DNA from: Tabrizicola aquatica
Lineage (GTDB): Bacteria; Pseudomonadota; Alphaproteobacteria; Rhodobacterales; Rhodobacteraceae
NCBI RefSeq assembly: GCF_002900975.1
Contig: NZ_PJON01000002.1
Location: 124,001-188,000 of the forward strand
Length of the DNA: 64,000 nucleotides
Direction of reading: 5' to 3'
A model generated the notes under the pieces. That model was given only the letters and a program-made list of their open reading frames with translations, did no database searches and was not told the DNA's origin. Below are positions 17,951 to 27,372 of this stretch, one piece after another (position 1 is the first letter of the stretch; the number at the start of each line of letters is the position of its first letter). The position numbers and the translations under genes were made by a program.

Positions 17951-19807
17951 ATGGACCAGAAACCCCGCAGCGGACACGAGGTGATCCAGGATTACCTCAA
18001 AACACTCGACGGCTCGCCGGGGGTGTACCGGATGCTGAACGCCGCATCCGAGGTGCTGTATGTCGGCAAGGCGCGCAACCTGAAGGCCCGGGTGTCGAAC
18101 TATGCGCGACCCTCGGGACATTCCGGCCGCATCGCTAGGATGATCCACGAAACGGCATCAATGATGTTCCTGACCACCCGGACAGAACTTGAGGCTCTGC
18201 TGCTGGAACAGAACCTCATCAAACAGCTGAAGCCGCGCTACAACGTGCTGCTGCGCGACGACAAGTCGTTCCCGAACATCCTGATCTCCTCCGAACACCC
18301 CTACCCGCAGATCAAGAAGCATCGCGGCAAGAAGTCGGAAAAGGGTGCCTACTTCGGCCCCTTCGCGTCGGCAGGCGCCGTCAATCGCACACTGAACCAG
18401 CTGCAAAAGGTGTTCCTGCTGCGCAACTGCTCGGACTCGATCTTCGACAGCCGCACCCGCCCCTGCCTGCAATTCCAGATCAAGCGCTGCAGCGCGCCCT
18501 GCGTCGGCAAGATCACGGCCGAGGGCTATGCCACCCTGGTCGACGATGCCAAGCGGTTTCTGGAAGGCAAGACCACTTCGGTCCAGGCCGACTTGGCCCG
18601 CGACATGGCCGCCGCCTCCGAGGCGATGGAGTTCGAACGCGCCGCCGCCCTGCGTGACCGGATCAAGGCGCTGACCCAGGTCCAGCAGACGCAAGGCATC
18701 AACCCGCAAGGCGTGGCCGAGGCCGACGTCGTCGCCCTCCACCTCGAACACGGCCAGGCCTGTGTGCAGGTGTTCTTCATCCGCGCCAACCAGTCCTGGG
18801 GCAACCGCGACTTCTACCCCAAGACCGGCGCCGGGGCCGAAGCGCCCGAGATCATGGAGGCCTTTCTCACCCAGTTCTACGACGACAAAGACCCGCCCCG
18901 GCTGATCCTTCTCTCCCACCCCGTCGACAACTCCGACCTGGTGACCGAGGCCCTGTCCGCCCGCGCCGGCCGCAAGGTCGAACTGACGGTTCCCCAGCGC
19001 GGCGAAAAGGCGGAACTGGTGGAGAACGCCGCCCGCAACGCGCGCGAAAGCCTGGCCCGCCGGATGGCCGAGTCCTCCACCCAGAACAGGCTGCTTCAGG
19101 GCCTGGCCGAAGCCTTCGACCTTGACGCCCCACCGCAGCGGATCGAGGTCTACGACAACTCCCACATCCAGGGCACCAATGCCGTGGGCGGGATGATCGT
19201 CGCCGGGGCCGAGGGCTTCCTGAAATCGCAATACCGCAAGTTCAACATCAAGTCCGAAGCCGGGGCGAACTCCGACGACTTCGGGATGATGAAGGAAGTC
19301 CTGACCCGCCGGTTTGAGCGTCTGCTGAAGGAAGACCCCCAGCGCAAGACCGACATGTGGCCCGACCTCCTGCTGATCGACGGTGGCGCGGGGCAGGTGT
19401 CGGCCGTGGCCGAGATCATGTCCGAGCTTGGGGTCGAGGATATCCCGATGGTCGGCGTCGCCAAGGGCATCGACCGCGACGCCGGGAAAGAGGAATTCCA
19501 CCGCCCGGGTGAGCGCCCCTTCGCCCTGCAGAGGAACGACCCCGTCCTCTATTTCATCCAGCGCCTGCGGGACGAGGCCCACCGCTGGGCCATCGGCGCC
19601 CACCGCGCCAAGCGGGCCAAGGCCGTCAGCCTGACGCCGCTGGACGACATCCCCGGCGTCGGGGCCACCCGCAAACGCGCCCTCCTGCAGCACTTCGGGT
19701 CTGCCAAGGCCGTCGCGCGGGCCGGGGTGGCGGATTTGCAGGCAGTGGACGGGATTTCGGAAGCGATGGCCCGGACCATTGCAGACTACTTCTCGGCCAA
19801 GGCGTAG
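17951..19807 (+). CDS. uvrC: UvrC, excinuclease ABC subunit C
   Basis: 618 residues. It has the GIY-YIG nuclease domain ([29 protein letters not shown]), UVR motif region ([18 protein letters not shown]), the RNase H-like C-terminal nuclease ([31 protein letters not shown]) and tandem helix-hairpin-helix motifs ([36 protein letters not shown]). UvrC makes both incisions in nucleotide excision repair. The 290 nt upstream are AT-richer than average and contain no gene I can support. The stop codon lies inside a strong hairpin (19804-19830). Confidence 0.97.
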   Translation: MDQKPRSGHEVIQDYLKTLDGSPGVYRMLNAASEVLYVGKARNLKARVSNYARPSGHSGRIARMIHETASMMFLTTRTELEALLLEQNLIKQLKPRYNVLLRDDKSFPNILISSEHPYPQIKKHRGKKSEKGAYFGPFASAGAVNRTLNQLQKVFLLRNCSDSIFDSRTRPCLQFQIKRCSAPCVGKITAEGYATLVDDAKRFLEGKTTSVQADLARDMAAASEAMEFERAAALRDRIKALTQVQQTQGINPQGVAEADVVALHLEHGQACVQVFFIRANQSWGNRDFYPKTGAGAEAPEIMEAFLTQFYDDKDPPRLILLSHPVDNSDLVTEALSARAGRKVELTVPQRGEKAELVENAARNARESLARRMAESSTQNRLLQGLAEAFDLDAPPQRIEVYDNSHIQGTNAVGGMIVAGAEGFLKSQYRKFNIKSEAGANSDDFGMMKEVLTRRFERLLKEDPQRKTDMWPDLLLIDGGAGQVSAVAEIMSELGVEDIPMVGVAKGIDRDAGKEEFHRPGERPFALQRNDPVLYFIQRLRDEAHRWAIGAHRAKRAKAVSLTPLDDIPGVGATRKRALLQHFGSAKAVARAGVADLQAVDGISEAMARTIADYFSAKA

Positions 19808-19830
19808 GGTGGGGTTGAACCCCACCCTAC
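19804..19830. repeat. 13-bp-stem hairpin overlapping the uvrC stop codon
   Basis: A near-perfect inverted repeat GTAGGGTGGGGTT / AACCCCACCCTAC with a single-base loop. The uvrC TAG (19805-19807) is part of the left arm. A degenerate relative is at 59616-59645. No T-run follows, so it may be a dispersed hairpin or a 3' mRNA-protecting structure rather than a classical terminator. Confidence 0.75.
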
Positions 19831-19885
19831 CCTCAGCGCGGCGCAGGACTTCCCGCGCGCCGACGTCCGGGCTAGGCTTCACCCC

Positions 19886-20890
19886 ATGCGTCCCGGCCCC
19901 CTGAACCTGATCACCGATGTGCCCGGCCTTGTCGTCGGCAATGCGCAGGACGCCACCCTGCGCTCGGGCGTCACCGTCCTGACCGCCGACCGCCCCTTCA
20001 CCGCCGCCGTCCATGTCATGGGCGGCGCGCCCGGCACACGCGAGACGGATCTTCTGGCCCCGGACAAGCTGGTGGAACAGGTGGATGCCTTGTTCCTGTC
20101 CGGCGGGTCGGCCTTCGGGCTGGACGCCGGCACCGGGATCATGGCGGGCCTGCGGGCCATCGGCCGGGGGTTCCCGGTCGGGCCGGTCCGGGTGCCGATC
20201 GTGCCGGGGGCGATCCTGTTCGACCTTTTGAACGGCGGCGACAATGGTTGGGGGGACAGCCCCTATCCCGCCCTGGGTCGCGCGGCGCTGGACGCCGCGG
20301 GGCGCGACTTTGGCCTTGGCACCGCAGGGGCGGGCTATGGCGCGATGACGGGCAACCTGAAGGGCGGGCTCGGCTCGGCCTCTCTGGTGCTGCCCTCGGG
20401 CCTGACCGTCGGCGCGCTGGTGGCGGTCAATGCGCTGGGGCAGGCCACCGTGGGCGAGACCCCGCATTTCTGGGCCGCCCCCTGGGAGGAGGCGGGGGAG
20501 TTCGGCAGCCTCGGCCCCGCGCCCCTGATCCCGCACGACGCGCCCTTGCCCCGCAAGCGGATGGGCGAGGCGACGACCATCGCGATCGTCGCGACCGATG
20601 CGCGCCTGTCCAAGGCGCAGGCGCAGCGCATGGCGGTGGCCGCGCATGACGGGATGGCCCGGGCGCTGGTGCCCTCGCATTCGCCGCTGGACGGCGATCT
20701 GGTCTTTGCCGCCGCCACCGGCGCGCGGTCGCTGGCTGACCCGGTGGTGGACCTGTTCCAGCTGGGCCACGCCGCCGCCACCTGCCTGGCCCGCGCCATC
20801 GCAAGGGCGGTGTATCTGGCGGAACCGATGCCCAGCGACCTGCAACCAGCATGGCGCAGCCGCTTTGGGCCACAGGTTAAGAAACCCTGA
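19886..20890 (+). CDS. P1 family peptidase (DmpA-type N-terminal nucleophile hydrolase)
   Basis: 334 residues. ITDVPGLVVGNAQD, DALFLSGGSAFGLDAGTGIM and GAGYGAMTGNLKGGLGSAS are characteristic of the peptidase S58/P1 family. Self-cleavage normally occurs before the Ser in the GGLGSAS region to create the N-terminal nucleophile. Family members are aminopeptidases or beta-peptidyl aminopeptidases. The gene is monocistronic and convergent with moaE. Its last three codons and stop are part of a copy of the 73-bp intergenic repeat. Confidence 0.92.
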   Translation: MRPGPLNLITDVPGLVVGNAQDATLRSGVTVLTADRPFTAAVHVMGGAPGTRETDLLAPDKLVEQVDALFLSGGSAFGLDAGTGIMAGLRAIGRGFPVGPVRVPIVPGAILFDLLNGGDNGWGDSPYPALGRAALDAAGRDFGLGTAGAGYGAMTGNLKGGLGSASLVLPSGLTVGALVAVNALGQATVGETPHFWAAPWEEAGEFGSLGPAPLIPHDAPLPRKRMGEATTIAIVATDARLSKAQAQRMAVAAHDGMARALVPSHSPLDGDLVFAAATGARSLADPVVDLFQLGHAAATCLARAIARAVYLAEPMPSDLQPAWRSRFGPQVKKP

Positions 20891-20948
20891 ACACCCACGG
20901 ACAAGCCTTTGTAATTCTTGAATAACACCAATCTGTCCACTGTGGACA
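20876..20948 (-). repeat. 73-bp intergenic element, copy B
   Basis: On the minus strand: TGTCCACTGTGGACA (20948-20934), a 37-nt spacer, then the 21-nt box (20896-20876). The palindrome abuts the moaE stop codon (20949-20951), and the box contains the stop codon of the convergent P1 peptidase gene. Confidence 0.85.
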
Positions 20949-21386
20949 CTACCAGCGTTTCAGCGCGTCCTCGTCGGCCTCCCTGGCCGCCACCCAGGTC
21001 GCCCCGCCGTCCCGGCTTTCCTTCTTCCAGAACGGCGCGCGGGATTTCAGGTAGTCCATCAGGAACTCTGCCGCCGCGAAGGCGTCGCCCCGGTGCGGGG
21101 CTGCGGTGGCGACCATCATGATCGCCTCGCCCGGGGCCAGCAGCCCGTAGCGGTGGACCACCAGCCCGTCCACCAGCGACCACCGCCGGACGGCCTGATC
21201 CAGGATCGACCGAATCGCCTTTTCGGTCATGCCCGGGTAATGCTCGATCTCCATCCCGGTCAGTCCGTGGTCCGGTCGGACGATCCCGGTGAAGCTGACC
21301 ACCGCCCCGGCACCGGCAGCGGCGGCGGTGAAGGCCGCGATCTCGGCGCCCTGGTCGAACGGGGCGGCCTGGACGCGGACGCCCAT
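20949..21386 (-). CDS. moaE: molybdopterin synthase catalytic subunit
   Basis: 145 residues. FTGIVRPDHGLTGMEIEHYPGMTEKAI, VVHRYGLLAPGEAIMMVATAAPHR and YLKSRAPFWKKE are MoaE signatures; the catalytic lysine lies in the last segment. With MoaD it converts precursor Z to molybdopterin, which the fds formate dehydrogenase in this window needs. It is separated from moaD by one base, in the operon pgsA-moaD-moaE. Confidence 0.96.
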   Translation of the reverse strand: MGVRVQAAPFDQGAEIAAFTAAAAGAGAVVSFTGIVRPDHGLTGMEIEHYPGMTEKAIRSILDQAVRRWSLVDGLVVHRYGLLAPGEAIMMVATAAPHRGDAFAAAEFLMDYLKSRAPFWKKESRDGGATWVAAREADEDALKRW

Positions 21387-21387
21387 C

Positions 21388-21636
21388 TCAGCCGCCCGTC
21401 ATCGGCGGGAAGAAGGCCACCTCGCGCACCCCGGCAAGGGGCGCGTCGAAATCTGCAAGTTCCTGGTCCAGCGCGACCCGCAGGGCCGAGGTGTCGGCAA
21501 AGGCCGCCGCATACCGCTCTTCCCGGGCGCGGAGTTCGTCGACCAGACCCGCCACGGTGGCGGCCCGGGTCTCGACCTGCTCACGGGGAAGCCCGATCCG
21601 TTCCCGGACCCAGGCAAAATAGAGGACGTCGATCAT
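21388..21636 (-). CDS. moaD: molybdopterin synthase sulfur carrier subunit
   Basis: 82 residues from the ATG at 21634-21636, which overlaps the pgsA stop (ATGA). The ubiquitin-like fold is recognisable from VLYFAWVRERIG and the C-terminal FFPPMTGG, whose terminal GG is thiocarboxylated. A longer open frame upstream overlaps pgsA and is not coding. Confidence 0.95.
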   Translation of the reverse strand: MIDVLYFAWVRERIGLPREQVETRAATVAGLVDELRAREERYAAAFADTSALRVALDQELADFDAPLAGVREVAFFPPMTGG

Positions 21637-22298
21637 TTCCCGTCCCGCAGGTAGGGCAGCGACTTGGTGAAATACTCCACGCCCGTAATCGCGGTCAGAA
21701 GGGCCGCAATCCACAGTAGCCCGATGCCAACCGTGTTCGCATAGGAGGCGCAGTCGCGGGTGCCGCAGGTGCGGATCGCCTCGGCCTCGCCGGCGGCGAC
21801 GGCGGCGACATGCTGTTCGGGGGTCATCCCTTCCAGAGCAAGGACGTTCAGATAATCCAGCCCGGTGCCCAGGAACAGGACCGCAATGGCGACCATCTGC
21901 GCGGTGGTTTTCCACTTGGCCAGCTTGGTAACCTTCAGCAGCCCGGCCTTCGCCCCCAGAAACTCACGCAGGCCCGAGACGAAAACCTCGCGGAACAGGA
22001 TGATGGTGGCGGGCAGGATCAGCCAGGGGTTCATCCCGTTGTAGCCGGTGATGACCATGATCGCGATGACCACCATCGCCTTGTCGGCAATCGGGTCCAT
22101 CATCGCGCCGAACTTCGACTCCTGCTTCCACAGCCGGGCGAGGTAGCCGTCGAACCAGTCGGTCAGCGCCGCGCTGACGAACAGCGCCAGCGCAAACCAG
22201 TCCGCCCAGGGGCGATGGAAATACAGGAACATGAGCGCCACGCCGGGAGCGGCCAGCAGCCGGAGGACCGTCAGGGTGTTCGGGATCGTCCAGGTCAT
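21633..22298 (-). CDS. pgsA: CDP-diacylglycerol-glycerol-3-phosphate 3-phosphatidyltransferase
   Basis: 221 residues from the ATG at 22296-22298. IPNTLTVLRLLAAPG begins the protein, and the CDP-alcohol phosphotransferase motif DG(x)2AR(x)8G(x)3D(x)3D is seen in DGYLARLWKQESKFGAMMDP. Several transmembrane helices follow. The enzyme makes phosphatidylglycerol phosphate. A hydrophilic insertion of about 35 residues (around 155-190, containing two nearby cysteines) before the last membrane helices is longer than in E. coli PgsA. Confidence 0.94.
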   Translation of the reverse strand: MTWTIPNTLTVLRLLAAPGVALMFLYFHRPWADWFALALFVSAALTDWFDGYLARLWKQESKFGAMMDPIADKAMVVIAIMVITGYNGMNPWLILPATIILFREVFVSGLREFLGAKAGLLKVTKLAKWKTTAQMVAIAVLFLGTGLDYLNVLALEGMTPEQHVAAVAAGEAEAIRTCGTRDCASYANTVGIGLLWIAALLTAITGVEYFTKSLPYLRDGK

Positions 22299-22376
22299 GG
22301 CGAAGTGGTAGACCAAGCGGCGTGGCGGGGGAAGGGGATAGTTAACCTGCCCGCCAGGCCGCTTTGTCACCCGGAC

Positions 22377-22730
22377 TCAGAAATCGAACAGGTCGGAGAG
22401 GAAGCTTTCCCTCCGCTTCTTCTTGTAGCCGTAGCGATGGTCGTCGTCGTCGTCATAGTCCTTGTGCCGGCGACGGTCGTCGTCACGGTACTGCGGCGCG
22501 CGCGGTTCGGGCTGATAGACGGGGGCGGCGTGCTGCTGGGTGGGCGGCGGTGGAGCCATCGGCGCGGCGGCCGGCGCAGGGGCAACGGCGGCCCCCCCCA
22601 TCGAACGCTCGATGATCTTGTCCAACTCGCCCCGGTCCAGCCAGACGCCACGGCATTTCGGGCAATAGTCGATCTCGACCCCGCCACGATCGGCCATCAC
22701 CAGGGTTTCACCGTCAACCGGGCAGCGCAT
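22377..22730 (-). CDS. zinc-ribbon (zf-TFIIB) domain protein with acidic/basic tail
   Basis: 117 residues. The N-terminal MRCPVDGETL with CPKCRGVWLDRGELDKII is the zf-TFIIB/DUF2321-type zinc ribbon with two CxxC-like knuckles. A Pro/Ala/Gln-rich linker (about residues 47-80) follows, then a charged stretch with a run of Asp residues and KKKRR, ending in FLSDLFDF. Family members are common and uncharacterised in proteobacteria. The promoter is probably in the 231 nt shared with creatinase. Confidence 0.85.
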   Translation of the reverse strand: MRCPVDGETLVMADRGGVEIDYCPKCRGVWLDRGELDKIIERSMGGAAVAPAPAAAPMAPPPPTQQHAAPVYQPEPRAPQYRDDDRRRHKDYDDDDDHRYGYKKKRRESFLSDLFDF

Positions 22731-22961
22731 CTTTCACCTCTTCCATGTGTCACGCAGTTACATGGGGTCGCAATCGCCGCCCGCAAGGGTCGGAAACGCA
22801 CTTGCGCGGCGGGCCGGGACAGCGCAAAACGAGCGGGAGCCGTGGCGATGGCGTCGCCACAGGGGCAGATGCCCCGACGCTTGCGGATATCTCCGCTTCC
22901 GTCCTGTACGCCGGGACCTTTCGGGGTCCCATCCAGCGGCCCCGTATCAATGGGGTCTGAC

Positions 22962-24176
22962 ATGGAACTTATCCGTCCCGAGCAGTATCGCTATCACAAC
23001 GGCGGCAAGAAGGACGCCCTGCCCTTCGCCGATGCCGAATACCACGACCGCCTGGCCGGCCTGCATGACATCATGGACATGCACGGGCTGGACGCGGTGG
23101 TGCTGACCAGCATGCACAACGTCGCCTATTACTCGGGCTTTCTGTATTGCAGCTTTGGCCGGCCCTATGCCTGCGTTGTCACCAAAACCGATTGCGTCAC
23201 GGTCAGCGCCGGGATCGACGCGGGCCAGCCATGGCGGCGGTCGATCGGGGACAACATCACCTATACCGACTGGAAGCGCGACAATTTCTGGCGCGTGGTT
23301 GCCAGCATCACCGGCGAGGGCAAGGTGATCGGCTGCGAGGCGGACCATCTGACGATGGAGCGGGCCGAGAAGCTGAACGCGTTCCTCAAGCCCTCGCGCG
23401 GGGTCGATATCGCGGCGGCGACGATGGAGCAGCGGATGCGCAAGTCGCCGGCCGAGATCGCCTTGATCAAGCACGGGGCGAACGTGGCCGATGTGGGCGG
23501 CTATGCGATCCGCGATGCGGTCAAGGTCGGCGCGACCGAGCTGGAGGTCACGATGGCCGGCCGCGACGCGATGGAGCGCGAGATTGCCAGGCGCTTCCCC
23601 GATGCGGAATACCGCGACACCTGGGTCTGGTTCCAGTCGGGCCTGAACACCGATGGCGCGCACAACCCGGTGACCAACCGCAAGTTGCAGCGCAGGGATA
23701 TCCTGTCCCTGAACTGCTTCCCGATGATCAGCGGCTATTACACCGCGCTGGAGCGGACCATGTTCGTGGGCGAGGTGGACGATGCCAGCCTGAAGATCTG
23801 GGAGGCGAACATCGCCGCGCATGAGTACGGGATGAGCCTGCTGGTGCCGGGGGCAAGCTGCTCGGGTGTCACGGCCAAGATCAACGAGTTCCTCGCGGAA
23901 CGCGACATGCTGCAATACCGGACCTTCGGCTATGGCCACAGCTTCGGGGTGCTGTCGCACTACTATGGCCGCGAGGCCGGATTGGAGCTGCGCGAGGATA
24001 TCGACACGGTGCTGGAGCCCGGCATGGTCATCAGCATGGAGCCGATGCTGACCATCGCCGACGGCCAGCCCGGCGCGGGTGGCTACCGCGAGCATGACAT
24101 CCTGGTCGTCACCGAGGACGGGGCCGAGGATATCACGCATTACCCCTATGGCCCGGCGTTCAACGTCGTGGGCTGA
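22962..24176 (+). CDS. creatinase (creatine amidinohydrolase), M24 fold
   Basis: 404 residues from the ATG at 22962. The open frame extends far upstream but that part is antisense to other genes. LYCSFGRPYACVVT, GQPWRRSIGDNI, FQSGLNTDGAHNPVT (catalytic His234), LSLNCFPMISGYYTALERTMF split across the core, and FGYGHSFGVLSHYYGREAG closely resemble characterised Pseudomonas creatinase, well beyond general M24 similarity. It hydrolyses creatine to sarcosine and urea in the cytoplasm. No creatininase or sarcosine oxidase gene is adjacent. A GC-rich terminator-like hairpin follows at 24183. Confidence 0.88.
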   Translation: MELIRPEQYRYHNGGKKDALPFADAEYHDRLAGLHDIMDMHGLDAVVLTSMHNVAYYSGFLYCSFGRPYACVVTKTDCVTVSAGIDAGQPWRRSIGDNITYTDWKRDNFWRVVASITGEGKVIGCEADHLTMERAEKLNAFLKPSRGVDIAAATMEQRMRKSPAEIALIKHGANVADVGGYAIRDAVKVGATELEVTMAGRDAMEREIARRFPDAEYRDTWVWFQSGLNTDGAHNPVTNRKLQRRDILSLNCFPMISGYYTALERTMFVGEVDDASLKIWEANIAAHEYGMSLLVPGASCSGVTAKINEFLAERDMLQYRTFGYGHSFGVLSHYYGREAGLELREDIDTVLEPGMVISMEPMLTIADGQPGAGGYREHDILVVTEDGAEDITHYPYGPAFNVVG

Positions 24177-24182
24177 AGGACT

Positions 24183-24214
24183 GGCCCGGATCCGGGGATT
24201 ACCGGGTCCGGGCC
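24183..24214. terminator. GC-rich hairpin after creatinase
   Basis: Arms GGCCCGGA (24183-24190) and TCCGGGCC (24207-24214), with further inner pairing, lie 7 nt after the creatinase stop. No long T-run follows, so its strength as a terminator is uncertain. Confidence 0.6.
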
Positions 24215-24317
24215 GCTTTGGCGGGGAAGATTCGGAAAGATATTAAGATTCAGGCTTGACGTAGGACCGCGCGCGTGGCGCAAGGTGGGCCAAAGCTGCC
24301 ATAAATCGAGTCTGAAC

Positions 24318-25214
24318 GTGTCCCACGCCCTTGCCCGGATCTTCGCGATCCTTGCCCTGCCTTTGCTTGCCGCCTGCGCCGGCGCGCCCACGTCCAAGGA
24401 GCCTCCGGTCGTTCCGGGTTATGAAGGCATCCAGGATGGCGAGTTCTTCATCGAGCCGGTTCCCGAGAAATACCTGTACGAAGGCAACCGCCGCGTGGAG
24501 GTGGCCTATACCGGGGACGAGGCGCCGGGGACCATCGTGGTCGATACCTATGCGCGCAAGCTGTATCTGGTGGGCGAAGGCGGAACCGCGACGCGCTATC
24601 CCATCGCCGTCGGCCGCGAGGGGCTGTCGTTCCGCGGCACCGGCGTGATCGGCCGCAAGGCGGAATGGCCGTCGTGGACGCCGACCGCCAACATGGTTCG
24701 CACCCGGCCCGACCTGTACGCCGCCTATGCCGGCGGCCTGCCGGGCGGGCTGACGAACCCCCTGGGGGCGCGGGCGCTGTATCTGTATCGCGGCGGACGC
24801 GACACGATGTTCCGCATCCACGGCACCTCGGATTCGGCGTCGATCGGCTATGCGACCAGCGCGGGCTGCATCCGGCTGTTCAACCAGGATATCATCGACC
24901 TGTATACCAAGGTCCCGAACGGGGCGCGCGTGAAGGTTCGGACAGAAGGCGAAAGCCTGGCGCTGGAAGGCCCGCAGATGAGCGACGCCTACGGTCGTCT
25001 GGTGCCCGAGACGCCCGAGAACATCGCGCAGAAGGAAAAGGACATGGCCGCCATCGCCAAGCAAGAGGCGAAGGACAAGGCCGCCGCCGAGAAGGCCGAC
25101 AAGAAGCGTTTGGCTGCCTGCGCCCGCCGCGGGATCGAGCCGGCGGATTGCCCGCGCCCTGCCCCCGCCGATGCGGTGGTGGTCGCGGGGACCTCGGACA
25201 CTACCAGGTTCTGA
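24318..25214 (+). CDS. L,D-transpeptidase (YkuD) lipoprotein
   Basis: About 298 residues from a GTG at 24318; another GTG at 24285 would add 11 residues. The GTG at 24318 gives a compact lipoprotein signal ending in the lipobox LAAC. The YkuD domain runs from about residue 75 to 205, with IHGT and SAGCIRL, which supplies the catalytic His and Cys. A Lys/Ala-rich C-terminal tail follows. The enzyme should form 3-3 peptidoglycan cross-links or anchor proteins in the periplasm. Its 3' end overlaps the convergent cupin gene by 14 nt. Confidence 0.92.
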   Translation: MSHALARIFAILALPLLAACAGAPTSKEPPVVPGYEGIQDGEFFIEPVPEKYLYEGNRRVEVAYTGDEAPGTIVVDTYARKLYLVGEGGTATRYPIAVGREGLSFRGTGVIGRKAEWPSWTPTANMVRTRPDLYAAYAGGLPGGLTNPLGARALYLYRGGRDTMFRIHGTSDSASIGYATSAGCIRLFNQDIIDLYTKVPNGARVKVRTEGESLALEGPQMSDAYGRLVPETPENIAQKEKDMAAIAKQEAKDKAAAEKADKKRLAACARRGIEPADCPRPAPADAVVVAGTSDTTRF

Positions 25215-25545
25215 TGACGTAATCCTTGAGAGTGGTCTCGACCACCTCCCAGGTGCCCTCAAAACCGGGACGGATGATCAGGCTGTCACCCGCGTGCAGC
25301 TGCGTCACCGTCCCGTCGGCGCTGGTCAGGATCGAATAGCCGCTGATGATGTGGAAATATTCCCACTCGGCATAGACGACCCGCCATTTGCCGGGGGTCG
25401 ACTGCCACAGGCCGCAGTACAGGCCGTCCGTCTCTTCCAGGTTCCAGGTGGTATGCACCGGGTTTCCCGAGATCAGCCGGTCCGGGGCCGGTCCGCCAGT
25501 TTCGGGCACCGAGCCGATGCGGGTGACGCGCTGGATCAGGGTCAT
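25201..25545 (-). CDS. cupin domain protein (DUF861-like)
   Basis: 114 residues. [34 protein letters not shown], read in two parts, shows the cupin barrel with a conserved histidine (YFHIISG) and the HAGDSLII turn. The sequence resembles (S)-ureidoglycine aminohydrolase-like cupins of the DUF861 family, whose metabolite specificity is generally unknown. It is monocistronic, convergent with the L,D-transpeptidase gene, and divergent from panB. Confidence 0.82.
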   Translation of the reverse strand: MTLIQRVTRIGSVPETGGPAPDRLISGNPVHTTWNLEETDGLYCGLWQSTPGKWRVVYAEWEYFHIISGYSILTSADGTVTQLHAGDSLIIRPGFEGTWEVVETTLKDYVIRTW

Positions 25546-25702
25546 TGGAACTCTCCTTTCGCGGCATTGGGGCCGGGATTGTCGGGGCGGTCAACCCCGC
25601 GACCCGACGTCGGCGGTGCTGCGCTGCGGCGCAAATTTGTTGCGGTGGCTTTCCGCTTGTGCCCATATGGCAAGCAGAATGCGAACCGCACCGGAGGCCC
25701 CC

Positions 25703-26533
25703 ATGAGTGCGACGTCCCCTGTCCGGCCCGTGCTTCCCCCCGACATCCGGGCCCGCAAGGGCGGTGCGCCCCTGGTGGTGCTGACCGCCTATTCGACCCC
25801 GGTGGCCCGGCTGGTCGATGCGCATTGCGATATCGTGCTGGTGGGCGACAGCGTGGGGATGGTGATCCACGGCCTGCCCTCGACCCTGGGCGTGACGCTG
25901 GAGATGATGATCCTGCATGGCCGCGCCGTGGTCCGGGGGTCGCAAAAGGCGATGCCGGTGATCGACATGCCCTTCGGCAGCTATGAGGAAAGCCCGCAGC
26001 AGGCGTTCCGCAATGCAAGCCGGTTGATGGCCGAGACGGGCGCCCCTGCGGTCAAGCTGGAGGGTGGGCTGCACATGGCCGAGACGATTGCCTTCCTGAC
26101 TGCGCGCGGCGTGCCGGTCATGGCGCATGTGGGCCTGACGCCGCAGGCGGTGAACACCCTGGGCGGCTACAAAGTGGTGGGCCGCGCGGAAGAGGCGGAC
26201 AAGGTGATGGCCGACGCCAAGGCGGTCGAGGCGGCGGGCGCCTTCTCGGTCGTGCTGGAGAAGGTGCCGGAAGGGCTGGCCGGGAGGATCACGGCTGCGC
26301 TGGCGATCCCGACCATCGGCATCGGGGCGGGCGTGGATTGCGACGGGCAGGTGCTGGTGGTGGATGACATGCTGGGCCTGTTCACCGACTTCCGGCCCAA
26401 GTTCGTGAAACGCTATGCCGAGCTGGGCAAGACGGCGGACGAGGCGATTGCCGCCTATGCGGCCGAGGTGCGCGCGCGAAGCTTCCCTGCGGCCGAGCAT
26501 TCGTTCCCCGATGCGGTGCCGGTGAAGAAATGA
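25703..26533 (+). CDS. panB: ketopantoate hydroxymethyltransferase
   Basis: 276 residues from the ATG at 25703, preceded by [34 protein letters not shown], read as separate segments, plus [21 protein letters not shown] and [20 protein letters not shown], are PanB signatures with Mg2+ and ketoisovalerate-binding residues. It catalyses the first step of pantothenate synthesis. It overlaps panC by ATGA. Confidence 0.97.
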   Translation: MSATSPVRPVLPPDIRARKGGAPLVVLTAYSTPVARLVDAHCDIVLVGDSVGMVIHGLPSTLGVTLEMMILHGRAVVRGSQKAMPVIDMPFGSYEESPQQAFRNASRLMAETGAPAVKLEGGLHMAETIAFLTARGVPVMAHVGLTPQAVNTLGGYKVVGRAEEADKVMADAKAVEAAGAFSVVLEKVPEGLAGRITAALAIPTIGIGAGVDCDGQVLVVDDMLGLFTDFRPKFVKRYAELGKTADEAIAAYAAEVRARSFPAAEHSFPDAVPVKK

Positions 26534-27369
26534 CCCCAATTGTGCGGACCGTTGCGGACCTGCGGGCCCTTGCGCGCGGGTGGAAGGCACGGGGCGAAAC
26601 CGTGGGCGTGGTCCCGACCATGGGCGCGCTGCATGACGGCCACCTGTCGCTTGCGCACCGAGCGCGGGCCGAATGCGACCGGGTGATCACCACGATCTTC
26701 GTTAACCCCAAGCAGTTCAACAACCCCGAGGATCTGAAGAAATATCCCCGCAGCGAAGAGGCGGACGCGGCGCTTCTGGCCACAGTCCCAGTGGACGCGA
26801 TCTTTGCCCCGCCGGTCGAGGAGGTTTACCCCGACGGCTTTATCACCACGGTTTCGATGCAGGGCGTGGCGCAGCCGCTGGAAGGTTACATGCGCCCCGG
26901 CCATTTCGACGGCGTGGCCACGGTGGTAACCAAGCTGTTCGGGATGACCCTGGCTGACAAGGGGTACTTCGGCCAGAAAGACTGGCAGCAGTTGCAGGTC
27001 GTTCTGCGGCTGGTGCGCGACCTGAACGTGCCGGTCGAGGTCGTGGGCTGCGAGACGATCCGCGAAGCCGACGGGTTGGCCATGTCCTCGCGCAATGTGC
27101 GGCTGACGGCCGAGGGGCGCGCGAAAGCGCCGGTCCTTTACGCCGCGATCAGTCGCGCGGCCGAGGATATCCGCGCCGGACACGCTGACCGCATGGCGAT
27201 CCGCGAGGCGGCCGAAGCGATGCGCGAGGTCGGGTTCGAGCGGGTGGAATACATCGAATTGCGCGATGCCGAGACGTTGATGCCTTCGGACGATCCGCGT
27301 CGCCCGCGCCGGATGCTGGCAGCCGCCTGGCTGGACGGCGTGCGCCTGATCGACAATATCCCGGTCTAG
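26530..27369 (+). CDS. panC: pantothenate synthetase
   Basis: 279 residues. [14 protein letters not shown] contains the HIGH-like ATP-binding motif, followed by [31 protein letters not shown] and the KMSKS-like MSSRNVRL. PanC joins pantoate and beta-alanine. The start overlaps panB by 4 nt. The gene ends 3 nt before the convergent small secreted-protein gene. Confidence 0.97.
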   Translation: MTPIVRTVADLRALARGWKARGETVGVVPTMGALHDGHLSLAHRARAECDRVITTIFVNPKQFNNPEDLKKYPRSEEADAALLATVPVDAIFAPPVEEVYPDGFITTVSMQGVAQPLEGYMRPGHFDGVATVVTKLFGMTLADKGYFGQKDWQQLQVVLRLVRDLNVPVEVVGCETIREADGLAMSSRNVRLTAEGRAKAPVLYAAISRAAEDIRAGHADRMAIREAAEAMREVGFERVEYIELRDAETLMPSDDPRRPRRMLAAAWLDGVRLIDNIPV

Positions 27370-27372
27370 GGC

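Noticed and set aside
18158-20845. 895-codon minus-strand open frame opposite uvrC and the P1 peptidase
   Set aside because: It spans two well-recognised genes on the other strand and shows no domain.
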